A stretch of DNA of 64,000 nt from Phoronis australis. Taxonomy: Eukaryota > Phoronida > Phoronidae. The notes below the pieces were generated by a model. It did not search any database, was not told the origin of the DNA, and saw nothing but the letters and a program-made list of their open reading frames with translations. Of this stretch, positions 26,092-36,353 are shown in pieces. The DNA is taken from positions 504,708 through 568,707 of the forward strand of contig NMRA01000084.1 in the NCBI GenBank assembly GCA_002633005.1. Direction: 5' to 3'. Positions within the stretch are counted from its first letter, which is position 1. Every line of letters begins with the position of its first letter. The position numbers were made by a program, and so were the translations under genes.

Positions 26092-26121
26092 ATGGCGGAG
26101 GAGGGTAAAAGTCTAGTTGCC
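26092..26121 (+). CDS. Candidate first coding exon (10 codons)
   Basis: An ATG in good start context (AAGGAATGGCGG) is followed by ten codons giving MAEEGKSLVA and then a strong donor, GCC|GTAAGT, at 26122. That arrangement is typical of a short first coding exon. I could not find the following exon, and a start plus a donor this close together can occur by chance. The plus-strand frame stays open past the donor to about 26325, so an unspliced reading is also possible. Confidence 0.25.
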
Positions 26122-28172
26122 GTAAGTATTGGTATGTTTTTGGTGATCGATTCAACATCAGACAACTTGATATTTGGTAACGTTGATAAGTCTTTTGACC
26201 ACAACACCTTGCAGGACGATGCCATGTTTGTCAAGGCGCCTCGTTTTCGATCAACACGACAGCAGCGCCCCGCGTTCGTGAAAGTGGTGAATACAGCTTT
26301 GCGCCAAGGCTACCCTGAGGCCTAACTGGTCGCTGGCCACAGCGCTCGCTCAAACGAGGTTTATTTAGAACTTGGGTACAGGTACTTCTGGCGAACTGCG
26401 CAATGTTGTTGGCTTTCAGCAGATATTTGCCCAGACTTTGTATGAGCGCACCAAGCCTAAAAGAATGGGGGGCTGGAATTTTTGGGAATGTCTATCTTTT
26501 ACTATAAGATCCACTGGGTATGTTCAGAGCTATGAATTGCAGACGCTAAATTTTGGTACTTCCTGTCTTCTAGTGGAGTATTGTCTCATTTTCTACTTTT
26601 TTCTGAATTCGTGCTTCTCTGAGTGAGGCAGACCTTTTTCCAGTTCTCCAAATAGGGAGCCACTTCGAGCACATAAGTATGACAAGTTCAATACAAAATG
26701 TTATCATTTTTTTATTCATTAACTCAAAATGATTCAAAATTTTAACATAATAAGTAACTTAATACGCACAATACTTAACAACATTTAGCATTACAAACAC
26801 TATTCAACAGCAACAGTTTCCATGATATGAGAGTGAACATACATGTAACTATCACCATAGTGACGAATAGTGTTTCCTTACACCAGAATTTGACAAGCAT
26901 GATAAAAAATATGAAGTTGCAAGGAACAACAATTAGAGGCTTGAAGCTTCACAATCCAACATAGCGTATTTCTCAAATCAAGATTATTCATATTGTTGAC
27001 TTGATAACCTGAATTAAGAAGCAATAAGTTACAAAACATGACTTGAAAGCAATTGAGACTTAAAATTTTTAAAAAAATATTAATCATTTTGTGACACCGA
27101 ATCAAGTCTTGAACAGCAGTTGACAGTCAAACAAAAAACCATTTCAAAATTATTTCAACTATCTCTTTTGCTTAATTCGAATATATCTTATATTTTTGCA
27201 CAAAAACACGAAAATTAAACACAGATTCGTTTTTGTAGAAACGTTTGTCAAAATGTAAACGTTAAATCTTCACAAATTGCAAAGTAGCCAATTGAACATG
27301 CCTTTCAGTTTAGCAAAAGTCGCCATGTTGTCGGTGACGCCAGAAATGAGACGAAGTCCAACGGGAATTGTGAGGACATTCATCACTTAATGAGTAACAA
27401 CTGCGAGGCTGAAATTTGGTGAACAATGTTGAATCGTGCAGAATAATAAGTAAAGATATGTCTAACTAAATTTCATCGTAATTTTTTGACGAAAACAGTT
27501 TACACAAAGTTTTTAACTCATAACTTATCCCGCTGTCCTCCAATATGGCCGACGCGATCCAAACAAAGTGACCCAAATTTGGCCACAAAACTTGTAAAAT
27601 TAATTTACAGTGCTTGCCCCGATTTTGATACTTTTTCGATTTTTACTGAGTAGAATGCACTTCCTTTTCGATGATAGCAAAGTACTTTTTCAAAACGAGA
27701 AAAAAAATCAAAACGAAAAAGAATTGGTTCGACCCATATTGGTTCCTAGGTTCGACCGGCCTACGTAAGGAACTAAACACCAATGATATTTTAATATACT
27801 AACTACGCGTAACATTGCAAAAAAATCAATGACCTCTAACTACAAACTATAAATAAACTACAATGCAAACAAATCACGGGATATTACTAATAAAACAAAA
27901 TAGTGACGACTTTTCGAGCAAGCGACAGCACATTCAGTTACAAGGAAAAATGGCGGCGTTCAGGAAAAGTTCCTGAACTGGTGAGCCGGAAATGTGGGTA
28001 CGGAAATAACCGATGACAGCCGGTAATTATACGCTCACAGAGAATGGTCAAATACTGTTAAAATCTCTTTTGGCAAGAAAGGCGAAAAGAATATAAAGAA
28101 AGGGTGTCGAAAATAAGATTTCATGTAGTAAGTATTTTCGGATACTGGAACCACATGGGCATTTTGAGACCA

Positions 28173-28422
28173 GGGGCCCGTTCCAACAAAACTGACTTAG
28201 CTAAGACAAATCTTAAGTTTTTGTAAACTTTAAAATAAAAGTTAAATTTGTCTCAAAACCAATTCAAGAAAGAGATCTTAAGTTTGTTTTAAGTGTTTGA
28301 CATAAGTTTTGTCTTAATTTTGACTTACTTGCCTAATGTGGAAGTTTCAAAGTTTGGAAGTTAAGACAAATCTTAAACTTAAGTCAAAAATGAACTTAAG
28401 TCAGTTTCTTGGAACAGGCCCC
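28173..28422. mobile_element. Fold-back MITE with GGGGCC ends
   Basis: Left end GGGGCCCGTTCCAACAAAAC; right end, read inwards, GGGGCCTGTTCCAAGAAACT. Both continue into TGACTTAAG-like sequence, and the interior repeats TTAAGTTT/AAACTTAA in both orientations, so most of the 250 bases can fold on itself. Non-coding. The superfamily is uncertain. Confidence 0.85.
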
Positions 28423-29952
28423 AGATCTTTAAACGGTAGCAACGCAAACGTTTTCGCAGAACTTGACGGCGGGTACTGAAAAGTTGTTACCTTTTCCCAT
28501 CCCCGATTTGTGCATACATAAATACGAATGAGCATTTGAATGTCAGAAAGCAAAAAGTTTAACAAAACGGAGGACGTCTCGAAAATGAACTTCATGCGGT
28601 GCAAATTTTGCGTAACTTTAATAATTTGGAAATGTCACTTGTCTGAAGTGTGTGTAAAATTCAACTACATAAATAACACTCATTAAATTTAGAAGTTTTC
28701 ATTGCAGAGTATTTAGTTCATTTTGTTGGAAATTGCAAAATCTGTTGTTCTGTGTGTGCGACTACAGATATGATAGACACTCGTTGGCGATAGGCATTTT
28801 TAAAAACATTTATTTCGCGTTTCATCCTAATTTCGGTAAAATATAATATCAAAATAAACAAAAGTCACTAGCGGTCTACTTTTTGGGTCCGGAAATCGGC
28901 CGTATTTTAATGAGGAAGCTGGTAATTTATTAAACCACCCGCTACACATCCTCTGTTTGTTTGGACGAAACCAGGCATCCAAGAAAATTTACAAATGTTT
29001 AATTCTTCGTGGTTGTCTGACAGTTCATTGCGGATTACCGAAGCCCCTGGAAGCGGAATCTTAATCAGCAATTAATTTGTGAAATGAAAGGTGCCTCAAC
29101 CAAATGAATTGGCTATTGATCATTTGTTCCTATTTGAATAGCTGACTACCTGCGCCATACTGAAATTCTCTGTTCCGCCAGACGACGATCGCGTCTTTCA
29201 AATTGGTGGACAGGCGTTCAGCGTCAGCTACAGATCCCTTGTAATACGGACGGGAGGTTTCAATCAAGTGGTATAAACGGTAATTTAACACCTTTCCTGC
29301 TAACATAATGCCGGCCAATTTTCAGATATGCGGTGGGATATAATAATGGCTTACAGAAAAATGCAAACCTGGCGAAATGACAATGGATGAACACATAGCA
29401 CCCTATACATTTTTCACTACGAAAAAAGAATTCGCCAAAACTGAGTAGGGATCAAGCGGAAGTCGCTTTCTCTTCTTCATTACTCTAGAGACCGCTAATA
29501 TGAAAAGTAGCTTGTTGACAATTATGCCATTGACACATATCGGACAATGCTCGTCCGATCCCGACGACTTTGTTCAGTCAGCCTGGCCATGGCTTGATCA
29601 ACCGATAGCGGACTCAAGCTGTTCGTTGATTGCTGACGCAGTCACCCGTTCGGTGCTTAACTGATCTCTCGATAATAGTCCAATTGTACGCCAGTATGGC
29701 CTAGCTTTTATGTAACTTTTACATAAAGCGAGGTCTAGAATTAGTTTTAGGTCCATTATTGAGGATATGCCACGCATCCTGATACATAACGCCTAGGGCA
29801 CGCTGTCTTGTGACCGCGGAACCCAAGCATCTATTGTTTCCGAGACCTTTGGTCTCTGTCGTAGATAAGCATCTGCTCTTACGCAGTAAGACTATTATGG
29901 TCGGAGCTCGCTGTGTATTACTTTGTTGCACGACTGTTCACTGAACGTGACC

Positions 29953-30085
29953 ATGGGTCCGTGGGTGCACAGATTGGTTACTTTTCTGGTCGGTGCTCTA
30001 GGGATGGCGGTCTTGAGTGTTGTGGCCGCCTTCAATGTTTATTCCAACGCCCTGAAGACGAGATTTAACTACACTCAATCGGAAG
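29953..30085 (+). CDS. MFS/nodulin-like transporter, exon 1
   Basis: Encodes residues 1-44, starting MGPWVHRLVTFLVGALGMAV and spanning the first predicted membrane helix (about residues 8-30). It ends at GGAAG|GTGAGT, a strong donor, leaving one base of the next codon. A short cytosolic start followed at once by helix 1 and an extracellular or lumenal NALKTRFNYTQSE loop is the usual topology of major facilitator proteins of the nodulin-like/YMR155W type. Confidence 0.85.
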
Positions 30086-32349
30086 GTGAGTCGAGTACCT
30101 TAAAATTTTCAGCAATAAGGCCGATAGTGGAATTGAGACTTTGGCTGAGGCGATTTTTATAATCGCATTAGCGGGTATAGTTAGCTAATTTCCAGCAGGT
30201 CATTTAGACTTGTCCAAAAGACTATGTACTTTATTCGCTGTTTAGTCAAACCGTGTCGCGGCCGTCATGAGCTTGACCGAAAGGTCTTTGTTTTTCGTTC
30301 TTTTCAACGGCATATGCCGTGTATTTCAACTGTTGTGTATAACGTTACTTCCAAAAACACTTGACTGACAAATGCATAGTGCTTGGTTGTGCAGCTGAGC
30401 ATTGTACACACAACGCTGCTATCAACGTACATGTACTAGGTACCTGCAGGAATAGAATGATTACATGATTATGTAGGTCAGAGTTCACATTTGTACCGAG
30501 GATATGTACTCGAGACGATTGATTATAAGGTCCAGTTATACAGGTGTTTCACAAGCTGAAACGTTATTCTCCGTACCTAAGACAAAAAATATGTCAGTAT
30601 GCATGCGCGCACCCAGCCTTTAATATGGAGGGCTCGAATTTCCGACGATGTGGACCTTTTACCTACAAATGAAAGCCGAAGGATTAAAAAAACGGGATAC
30701 CACGTCCAGAACTGGGAATTGTGCGTTTGCGCCTTCTTAGTGGACTTTTTGTCTCGTTTTCTCGGACTTTTTGTTTCTCTGAGGCGGACTTTTTTGTCCA
30801 CTTCACCAAATGGGGGGCTCTTTCGAGCCCCCCCCCCCTGGGTGCGCGCAAGGTATGGACTTGACAAGTTACGTTCGTGACATGCTTGCGCTATTTCATT
30901 ACGGCGTTCTCCCGTTCAGCGACTTTACCAGACATGAGGGTTGGCTCCTTCGTTAACTGCCCAGCCGTGACAGTCTTCTGTTCTGAATGACAACATGCAA
31001 GCCAAAAATCTCCAAGGCTTCAAATGGTTACCGAAACCTAGCAGAACTACTTTTGACACCAGGTAGAGGTTTTTATCAACAATAATGAATACTACGATGG
31101 TAACCGAGGTGTCGTGTTTTCTTCGTTTGTTAATAATCATTTTATCGGCGTTGAGACTTGACCATGAAAGGTTTAACTTCCAGCAAGCATTATTACTCCG
31201 AGAAGTCGAGGAGCACCCGAGCTGGTTTATTCAGTAAAGCCGTTCCACCCGCCCTTTTTATAAGAATGACGTGCTGCTTTTGAGGGTCACTCGTTCTGGA
31301 TTTACCCAAAAAAACGTACGCATCACCGAGGAACGGATCTCAGAGTCAGCAAGTTCGGCGTAGCTGACCCTATGAGCGTGAATGCCTGGATTTTAACGTC
31401 TACAGGTTAACAATTACACATCTCCACGCTTTGGAGTTATCAGGCATACTGCGCGCGAAAATCGGCACATGCAGGAACCATGTGACCTTAGCCGCGTTTG
31501 TGATAATGATTTATTGCGTGTAAGAATATAAAACTAACCCGTGAGTCGTAATATCTTTATTAAAATAGCATATATTGCTAAAAACAACTTATTGGATCAA
31601 ATACAACAATTATCTATCTGTGTCATGGATGTAAGTGTTTTGAAACGTATGGTGGTTGTACCCTATTACCGACCGCGCCGTATGAACGTAGTCAAACTCA
31701 CTCTGTTGGTAATACGTTCGGACAGAATACATGTGGATTGCATTAACTTCCGTTGTAGTTGGACGATTTTGGTGATACAAAACCTTAACATGATCAGCAT
31801 CTGACGAGGAAATTAGAAATGCTATTGGTTTATGTTGAAATATGTTATAACTTAACTTTTATTGTTAACAACACAGCCCAGTCAAGCTAGAAACGATCTG
31901 ATCCGAGATTTGGACAAATATCGAACAAAAAAGAGCTGGCCCTCCAACCATGACAGAATTGACTTAATCAGTCGCGTAAGATACTGGCTACAGGAATCAT
32001 TTTCTCACCTTGTTATTGGGCTATAGAATGGAACAAGCTGAGCTCAACTGAAAAAAACGCCGTAATGTGTTATTTTTTGCGACATCTTCAAGCCGTGAGG
32101 ACTGAGGTTCGCCGAAGCAGTATTTGCTCAGAAATTCCTTTTGCTAACATTAACATATTAAAAACTTATAACGAAGCAAAACCAATTCCGATAATTTGTT
32201 GTGACATGCATGCACACTTGTGGAAGAAGAAAAGTTGCTAAAGAGTTGGTGGTGCTCCATTTCATGGCGTTGAAAGCCGATCGATCCACAAACTTAATAC
32301 CAGAATAACGATTGAACGGCAATTCTCTAACACTTGTAATTGATTTTAT

Positions 32350-33275
32350 TTACTCGGGAAAGAGTGTAGTTTTTAATGACATTAGTTTTTGAGAGATTGT
32401 GTTTGGCCAGTTTTTACACATTTCAATGCAAACCTTTACAATTGTATACCTCTGTACATGCACCAATACTCCAGCTATATTGGCTATGCCGACAATGCCA
32501 AAAGCGGTGACGTCACTGACGACAAGCACTTCAACAGACGCGATGCATACAGACAAGACTATTGACTTTACTGCTGCAGACACCAACAACGGCGTTGACA
32601 ACGACAACGCCATCGCATTCATTGCTAGAATCGCTTTCCTCCCCATCACCGTCACTTTTGCAACCAATTTCATTATTGTCATCATCATAAAACATTGATC
32701 ACGAAATTGCTTAAGGACTGAAAGCTGGCACAACGTGTTCAATCGCCAATAAAACAAAGCATGGTCACTCAAAACATTTGCAGTAGTCAGAAAATCATGA
32801 ATAATTTGAGAACTGTCATTCGAGATTTGTACACACACCCACTTCTAAACGATCTCTAGTAGGACAAGGGAATGCGAAGAGAAAATCGAAAATAGCCTCC
32901 ACAGCGCCATCTTTTGTCCCGTCAGCCAAAACGCAACAATTTTCGGGGGAGAGTTCAGAAGTTAAGTATTGTATGCAAACGCCAAAAAATGCGCGAATGA
33001 TTGGGAAACGCGAAACGGCTGCTAAATGTCACTATCGGACCACATACAATAGAACTCGAGAACGATAAGTCATTAGCAAAAACGGATGCCATTGCTTGTA
33101 GCCCTTGACGAGACCAATGGACAGATACGCCACCATCCGCACACGTATAGGTATATTTTGTGGCTGGAGAACCTGGTGAAAACGCACAGAAAATAATGCG
33201 TTCCAGTCGCATTAGCGTTACTACCCGTGAAAATTTTTGAAAACTAAGTCGATGGAAAACTTTTTGAAACTTCAA
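32350..33275 (-). pseudogene. Disrupted copy of the 318-codon intronic frame
   Basis: Counterpart of 37854-38810. Here the frame is broken into two pieces (33275-32955 and 32838-32350) by a net frameshift: about 17 bases found in copy B (38512-38537) are missing and a further 2-base difference lies nearby. Another difference of 12 bases is in frame. If the copies are alleles, the frame is intact on only one of them. Confidence 0.5.
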
Positions 33276-33626
33276 AGAAAAAGTTGAGTTTTCGAAATGA
33301 AAATAGAGTCGTGTGACCAGGGCCTTAAACTAACAATAACAGTCAACCGCGCGATACAACTGGGTTCGCTAATGCCTAGTCGGCAGTCGATTGTTGGGAA
33401 TTACATCGCTGTTTTGTGACGTTCTATCACATATTTATGCCGTGGATCGAACTTTTCTTCTTGATTGACGACTGGCTCATGTCCGCTGAACCCCACCCCC
33501 CCGATTCTTGTCTTAATTCTTTGCCGAGCATGTTTCGTGCAACGGGAAGTGAAAATGTTATTGAGTCTCGGAGTGTCGACTATAAACATCTCAAACACGA
33601 AAAACACCTGAATTAGTTTTTCAAAT

Positions 33627-35402
33627 TTAGTTATTACAACTAATTTTAAAGCTGTTTCTGACTCAGGACTTGAAAGCTAGCACGGGTCCGTAACCTTGAT
33701 GTCAGCTGTGACCTCTACAACATCTGAAGCTTGCACGCGTGCACTTTTGCAGAGTCACCGCTTGCAACCCAAGTGGAGCGCTGCGTGGTCACTGGTCGTC
33801 TGCGCACTAAAGTTCTAACAAACTAACAAGACCGCAGGAAGGCACGGGTCTATTACTCAGCATTTTTTTAAATTTAATTGTGAATGATTAATCTGAGGGC
33901 AACAGAACCTTTGTTGGGATCATCCGCTTTATGATGCTTTTACCGTCATTTGGCGACGTGACGATAAAGCTCTTTGAAAAGTGCTACGCGTTCCGAGTAC
34001 GTGTGTCGTATGGGGACTTAGATCACGAGGTAAGGCTAACCGCTTATGTCGTTTGTCTGTCGTAATAAGCGCCCATGTGCGGTTAACCCCCCACTCTGGA
34101 TTTCTTGAAATTTCACGTTTAAGCGCCCATGTCTGGTGAACCGCCCACCCCCGATTTTTGGGTTTGCCAATTTAACCTCACAGGGCGTTAACCCGAAAGT
34201 TTACGTTCTGCAGTTGGCGGCGCCGTCTGCCGCTGATTTGCTAACGGCTAAATCCCAATCAAGGTCCATATTCGAGAGTTGGGTGCGTTACGGTCTAAAA
34301 TAAGTTCTTTGGTCATTTACCAAATGCCAACTGAATCTTATTATGCAAAGGGTTATTTAGTTGCGCAAATTAAAAAAGAATCATCAAAATCGGACAATGT
34401 TTGAGAAATTTATGCTCGTTTTTGTCTATGAAATTCATGCATTTTTAGCGTTACGAGTGGCCATTTTAAAAATAGCAATTTCAACTGTCAAGAGTAGAAA
34501 AGAAATTTATTTTATCAAGCAAGCAATTGTTTAGATATGACTGGGAATGACTTGAGTCACTTTCAGAGTCAATTAGATGAAGTTGTGCTTAATCATTAGG
34601 TAGGGTTCATCATAAAACAGGCACTCGTTACGAAATTTGTAAATTCTGTGTTTCTAAACCTCACGTACTGTAAAGAAGGTTAAAAACTAAAGTTCACACT
34701 CAGTATCAAAAAGAACTACAAAATATGTCAGCCTAGGCAACACAACAAATTATTCAATATCTAAACAAACCAAATGTTTGGATATTGAATGGATTCTGCT
34801 ATGTTGAAAACGGGCCAAAAAGGCTTACAAAATGTAGTGTACGTAACGTATCCGTAACACAAATGGTCATTGCAAATGAAATTGCCTTTTAAATAACAAC
34901 ATGGTGCTTATTATCACCAAAGAAAAATAAATGGCCATACAACATTATGTCATCATGTGATGCAGAAACAGTGATGTAGTGTACGTACCCCCATGTCTAC
35001 AAATGCCATAATATTAAAATATCACTTGGTAAGTGAGCAACATCGGTCATGGACAATTTCCTTCCTTAAAAATGTTAGGTTAAAAGAGTGTTTATTGCAA
35101 ATACATTTGTTTTGAGTGAAATATTAGCATTTGTGTAGTGTACGTACCCCCATATTTTAACATGTGCCTGTTTTCAAAGAATTACAGACAGATATGCACA
35201 TGACTGCATGCTGTAGTTTTTATTTGCTCTCTTTGAATTTTGGTAAATGAACTAAGTCTCAGTAAATTCTAATTATTTTTATAAACTTGAAAAGTCATTG
35301 AAATGTAGTGTACGTACCCCTTTGTAGTGTATGTACCTTCAATCTCTGTGCTATAAAGTATTGCCCACAAGAATTTTTGCACACTACTGTTCTCATGTAC
35401 AA
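33627..35402. repeat. 1.77 kb segment present only in copy A
   Basis: Copy B passes directly from TTTTTCAAAT to ACTGATATTTCC at this point, with short CAAAT/AATACT overlap at the breakpoint. The segment has no terminal inverted repeats and no recognised coding. It carries most of the repeated TGTAGTGTACGTACCCC motifs and a pair of GCGCCCATGT repeats. Confidence 0.85.
34066..34151. repeat. Imperfect 54-base-spaced repeat pair
   Basis: TAAGCGCCCATGTGCGGTTA at 34066 and TAAGCGCCCATGTCTGGTGA at 34120, each followed by a C-rich run. Related sequence lies at about 33476 and 39010 (CTCATGTCCGCT followed by a C-run and CGATTCTTG). Confidence 0.75.
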
Positions 35403-35841
35403 TACTGATATTTCCAAAATGAATACTGTCTGACAATAAAAAAACAATTGAAATTATGAAATTTGTGGACAATAAAATGCCACACAGGACTTGGCTAGTA
35501 CTGAATATCCTAGAAGACGCGTCATGTGACAACTGATGTTGCTGAGGCAGGTTTATCTCTCAAGGCAACTTCAACTTGCAACAAACCAACAAGTAGGGAC
35601 AGCACAAAACTCGAGACCATCCCATACACTTGTACCTTTAGTCAAAATTTGACGTTGATTGGCTGTGTGTAGTGTACGTACCCCACAACCAGTACCATGG
35701 AGCACTGGGCCTAGCATTGCTTTAACTATTTTGACCAACTGGTGAAAGTATTTAATCAAAAACTTATTAAATTGACAGCTACCTTATGAATTTTTGAATG
35801 GTAGAAGTGGGTTGTGACCACAAGTTGGAGTGTACGTACCC
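34833..35841 (+). repeat. Seven copies of TGTAGTGTACGTACCCC at about 160-base spacing
   Basis: Copies start at 34833, 34975, 35134, 35304, 35323, 35668 and 35828, so successive gaps are 142, 159, 170, 19, 345 and 160. The first, fifth and last copies are variants. The sequence between them shows no obvious similarity. Copy B keeps two (39421 and 39787). The core GTACGTAC is a palindrome. Confidence 0.85.
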
Positions 35842-36288
35842 TTTTGTACAACTGCGATGCATTAGGCTATAAAAAAATATTCTGTGGTTCTTGTGCAAAA
35901 ATATTTTAGATTACAAACCTGGAATGATGGTACTTTAAAACAACCCAGCTTTTACAGTAATATGACAAGCTTCATTTTTCACCAAAAGTGGCCGCCGAAT
36001 ATAGACCTTGACTGTGATTTGGCCGTAAGCATTGCAGACCTATCGATTATTTTTATCAGAACATTTCTAGTCTGTTGGAAAAATGCTGTCCTGTTCTGTA
36101 ACTGTGACTGGGCACACGAGTTTTGATAAAACGGGCTCTTGCGACAGAAGCTACATTAATTTTAAATATATTTGCTGGCAACAATTACATGTACTGTCTA
36201 TCAGTGGTTGGATTAGTCGTTTGCCAAACAAGATGAGACGAATAATTACATTGCATCGCTCTCATGTTTCATCACTCTTATGTTTCAG

Positions 36289-36352
36289 TCGAATTGTTTG
36301 CCTCCCTTGGCGTCGTGGGTCAGTTCTTTGGAATACCAGCCAGTATGCTATA
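36289..36352 (+). pseudogene. Truncated duplicate of transporter exon 2
   Basis: Same acceptor (TGTTTCAG) and same first 64 bases as true exon 2 (40279), then interrupted by the single N at 36353. It encodes only the start of helix 2 and has no donor. It should not be read as a second exon; it is the cut end of copy A. Confidence 0.9.
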
Positions 36353-36353
36353 N
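36353..36353. other. Single-N assembly join
   Basis: One N between CAGTATGCTATA and a run of C. The left side ends mid-exon and the right side restarts at the beginning of the duplicated block, marking a contig join. Confidence 0.95.

Larger units (their letters stand above)
25425..29952. other. Intergenic stretch upstream of the transporter gene
   Basis: Contains one candidate first coding exon (26092-26121) and one fold-back element (28173-28422). The 26.7-27.2 kb part is strongly AT-rich. No conserved protein segment was recognised. Confidence 0.55.
30830..36352. repeat. Duplicated block, copy A
   Basis: From a C-run (about 30830) to the single N at 36353 the sequence is nearly identical to 36354-40341. 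The two copies begin at the same C-run followed by TGGGTGCGCGCAAGG, and copy A stops inside transporter exon 2 exactly where copy B continues. Substitutions are sparse and indels are scattered. The main differences are a segment of about 1.77 kb present only here (33627-35402) and about 215 bases present only in copy B (39515-39730). Most likely two haplotypes assembled in series. Confidence 0.9.

Noticed and set aside
32399-32698. 99-codon plus-strand frame rich in Thr and Asp (also 37903-38202)
   Set aside because: It is antisense to the longer minus-strand frame in the same place. I could not show either is translated, and the longer one was kept.
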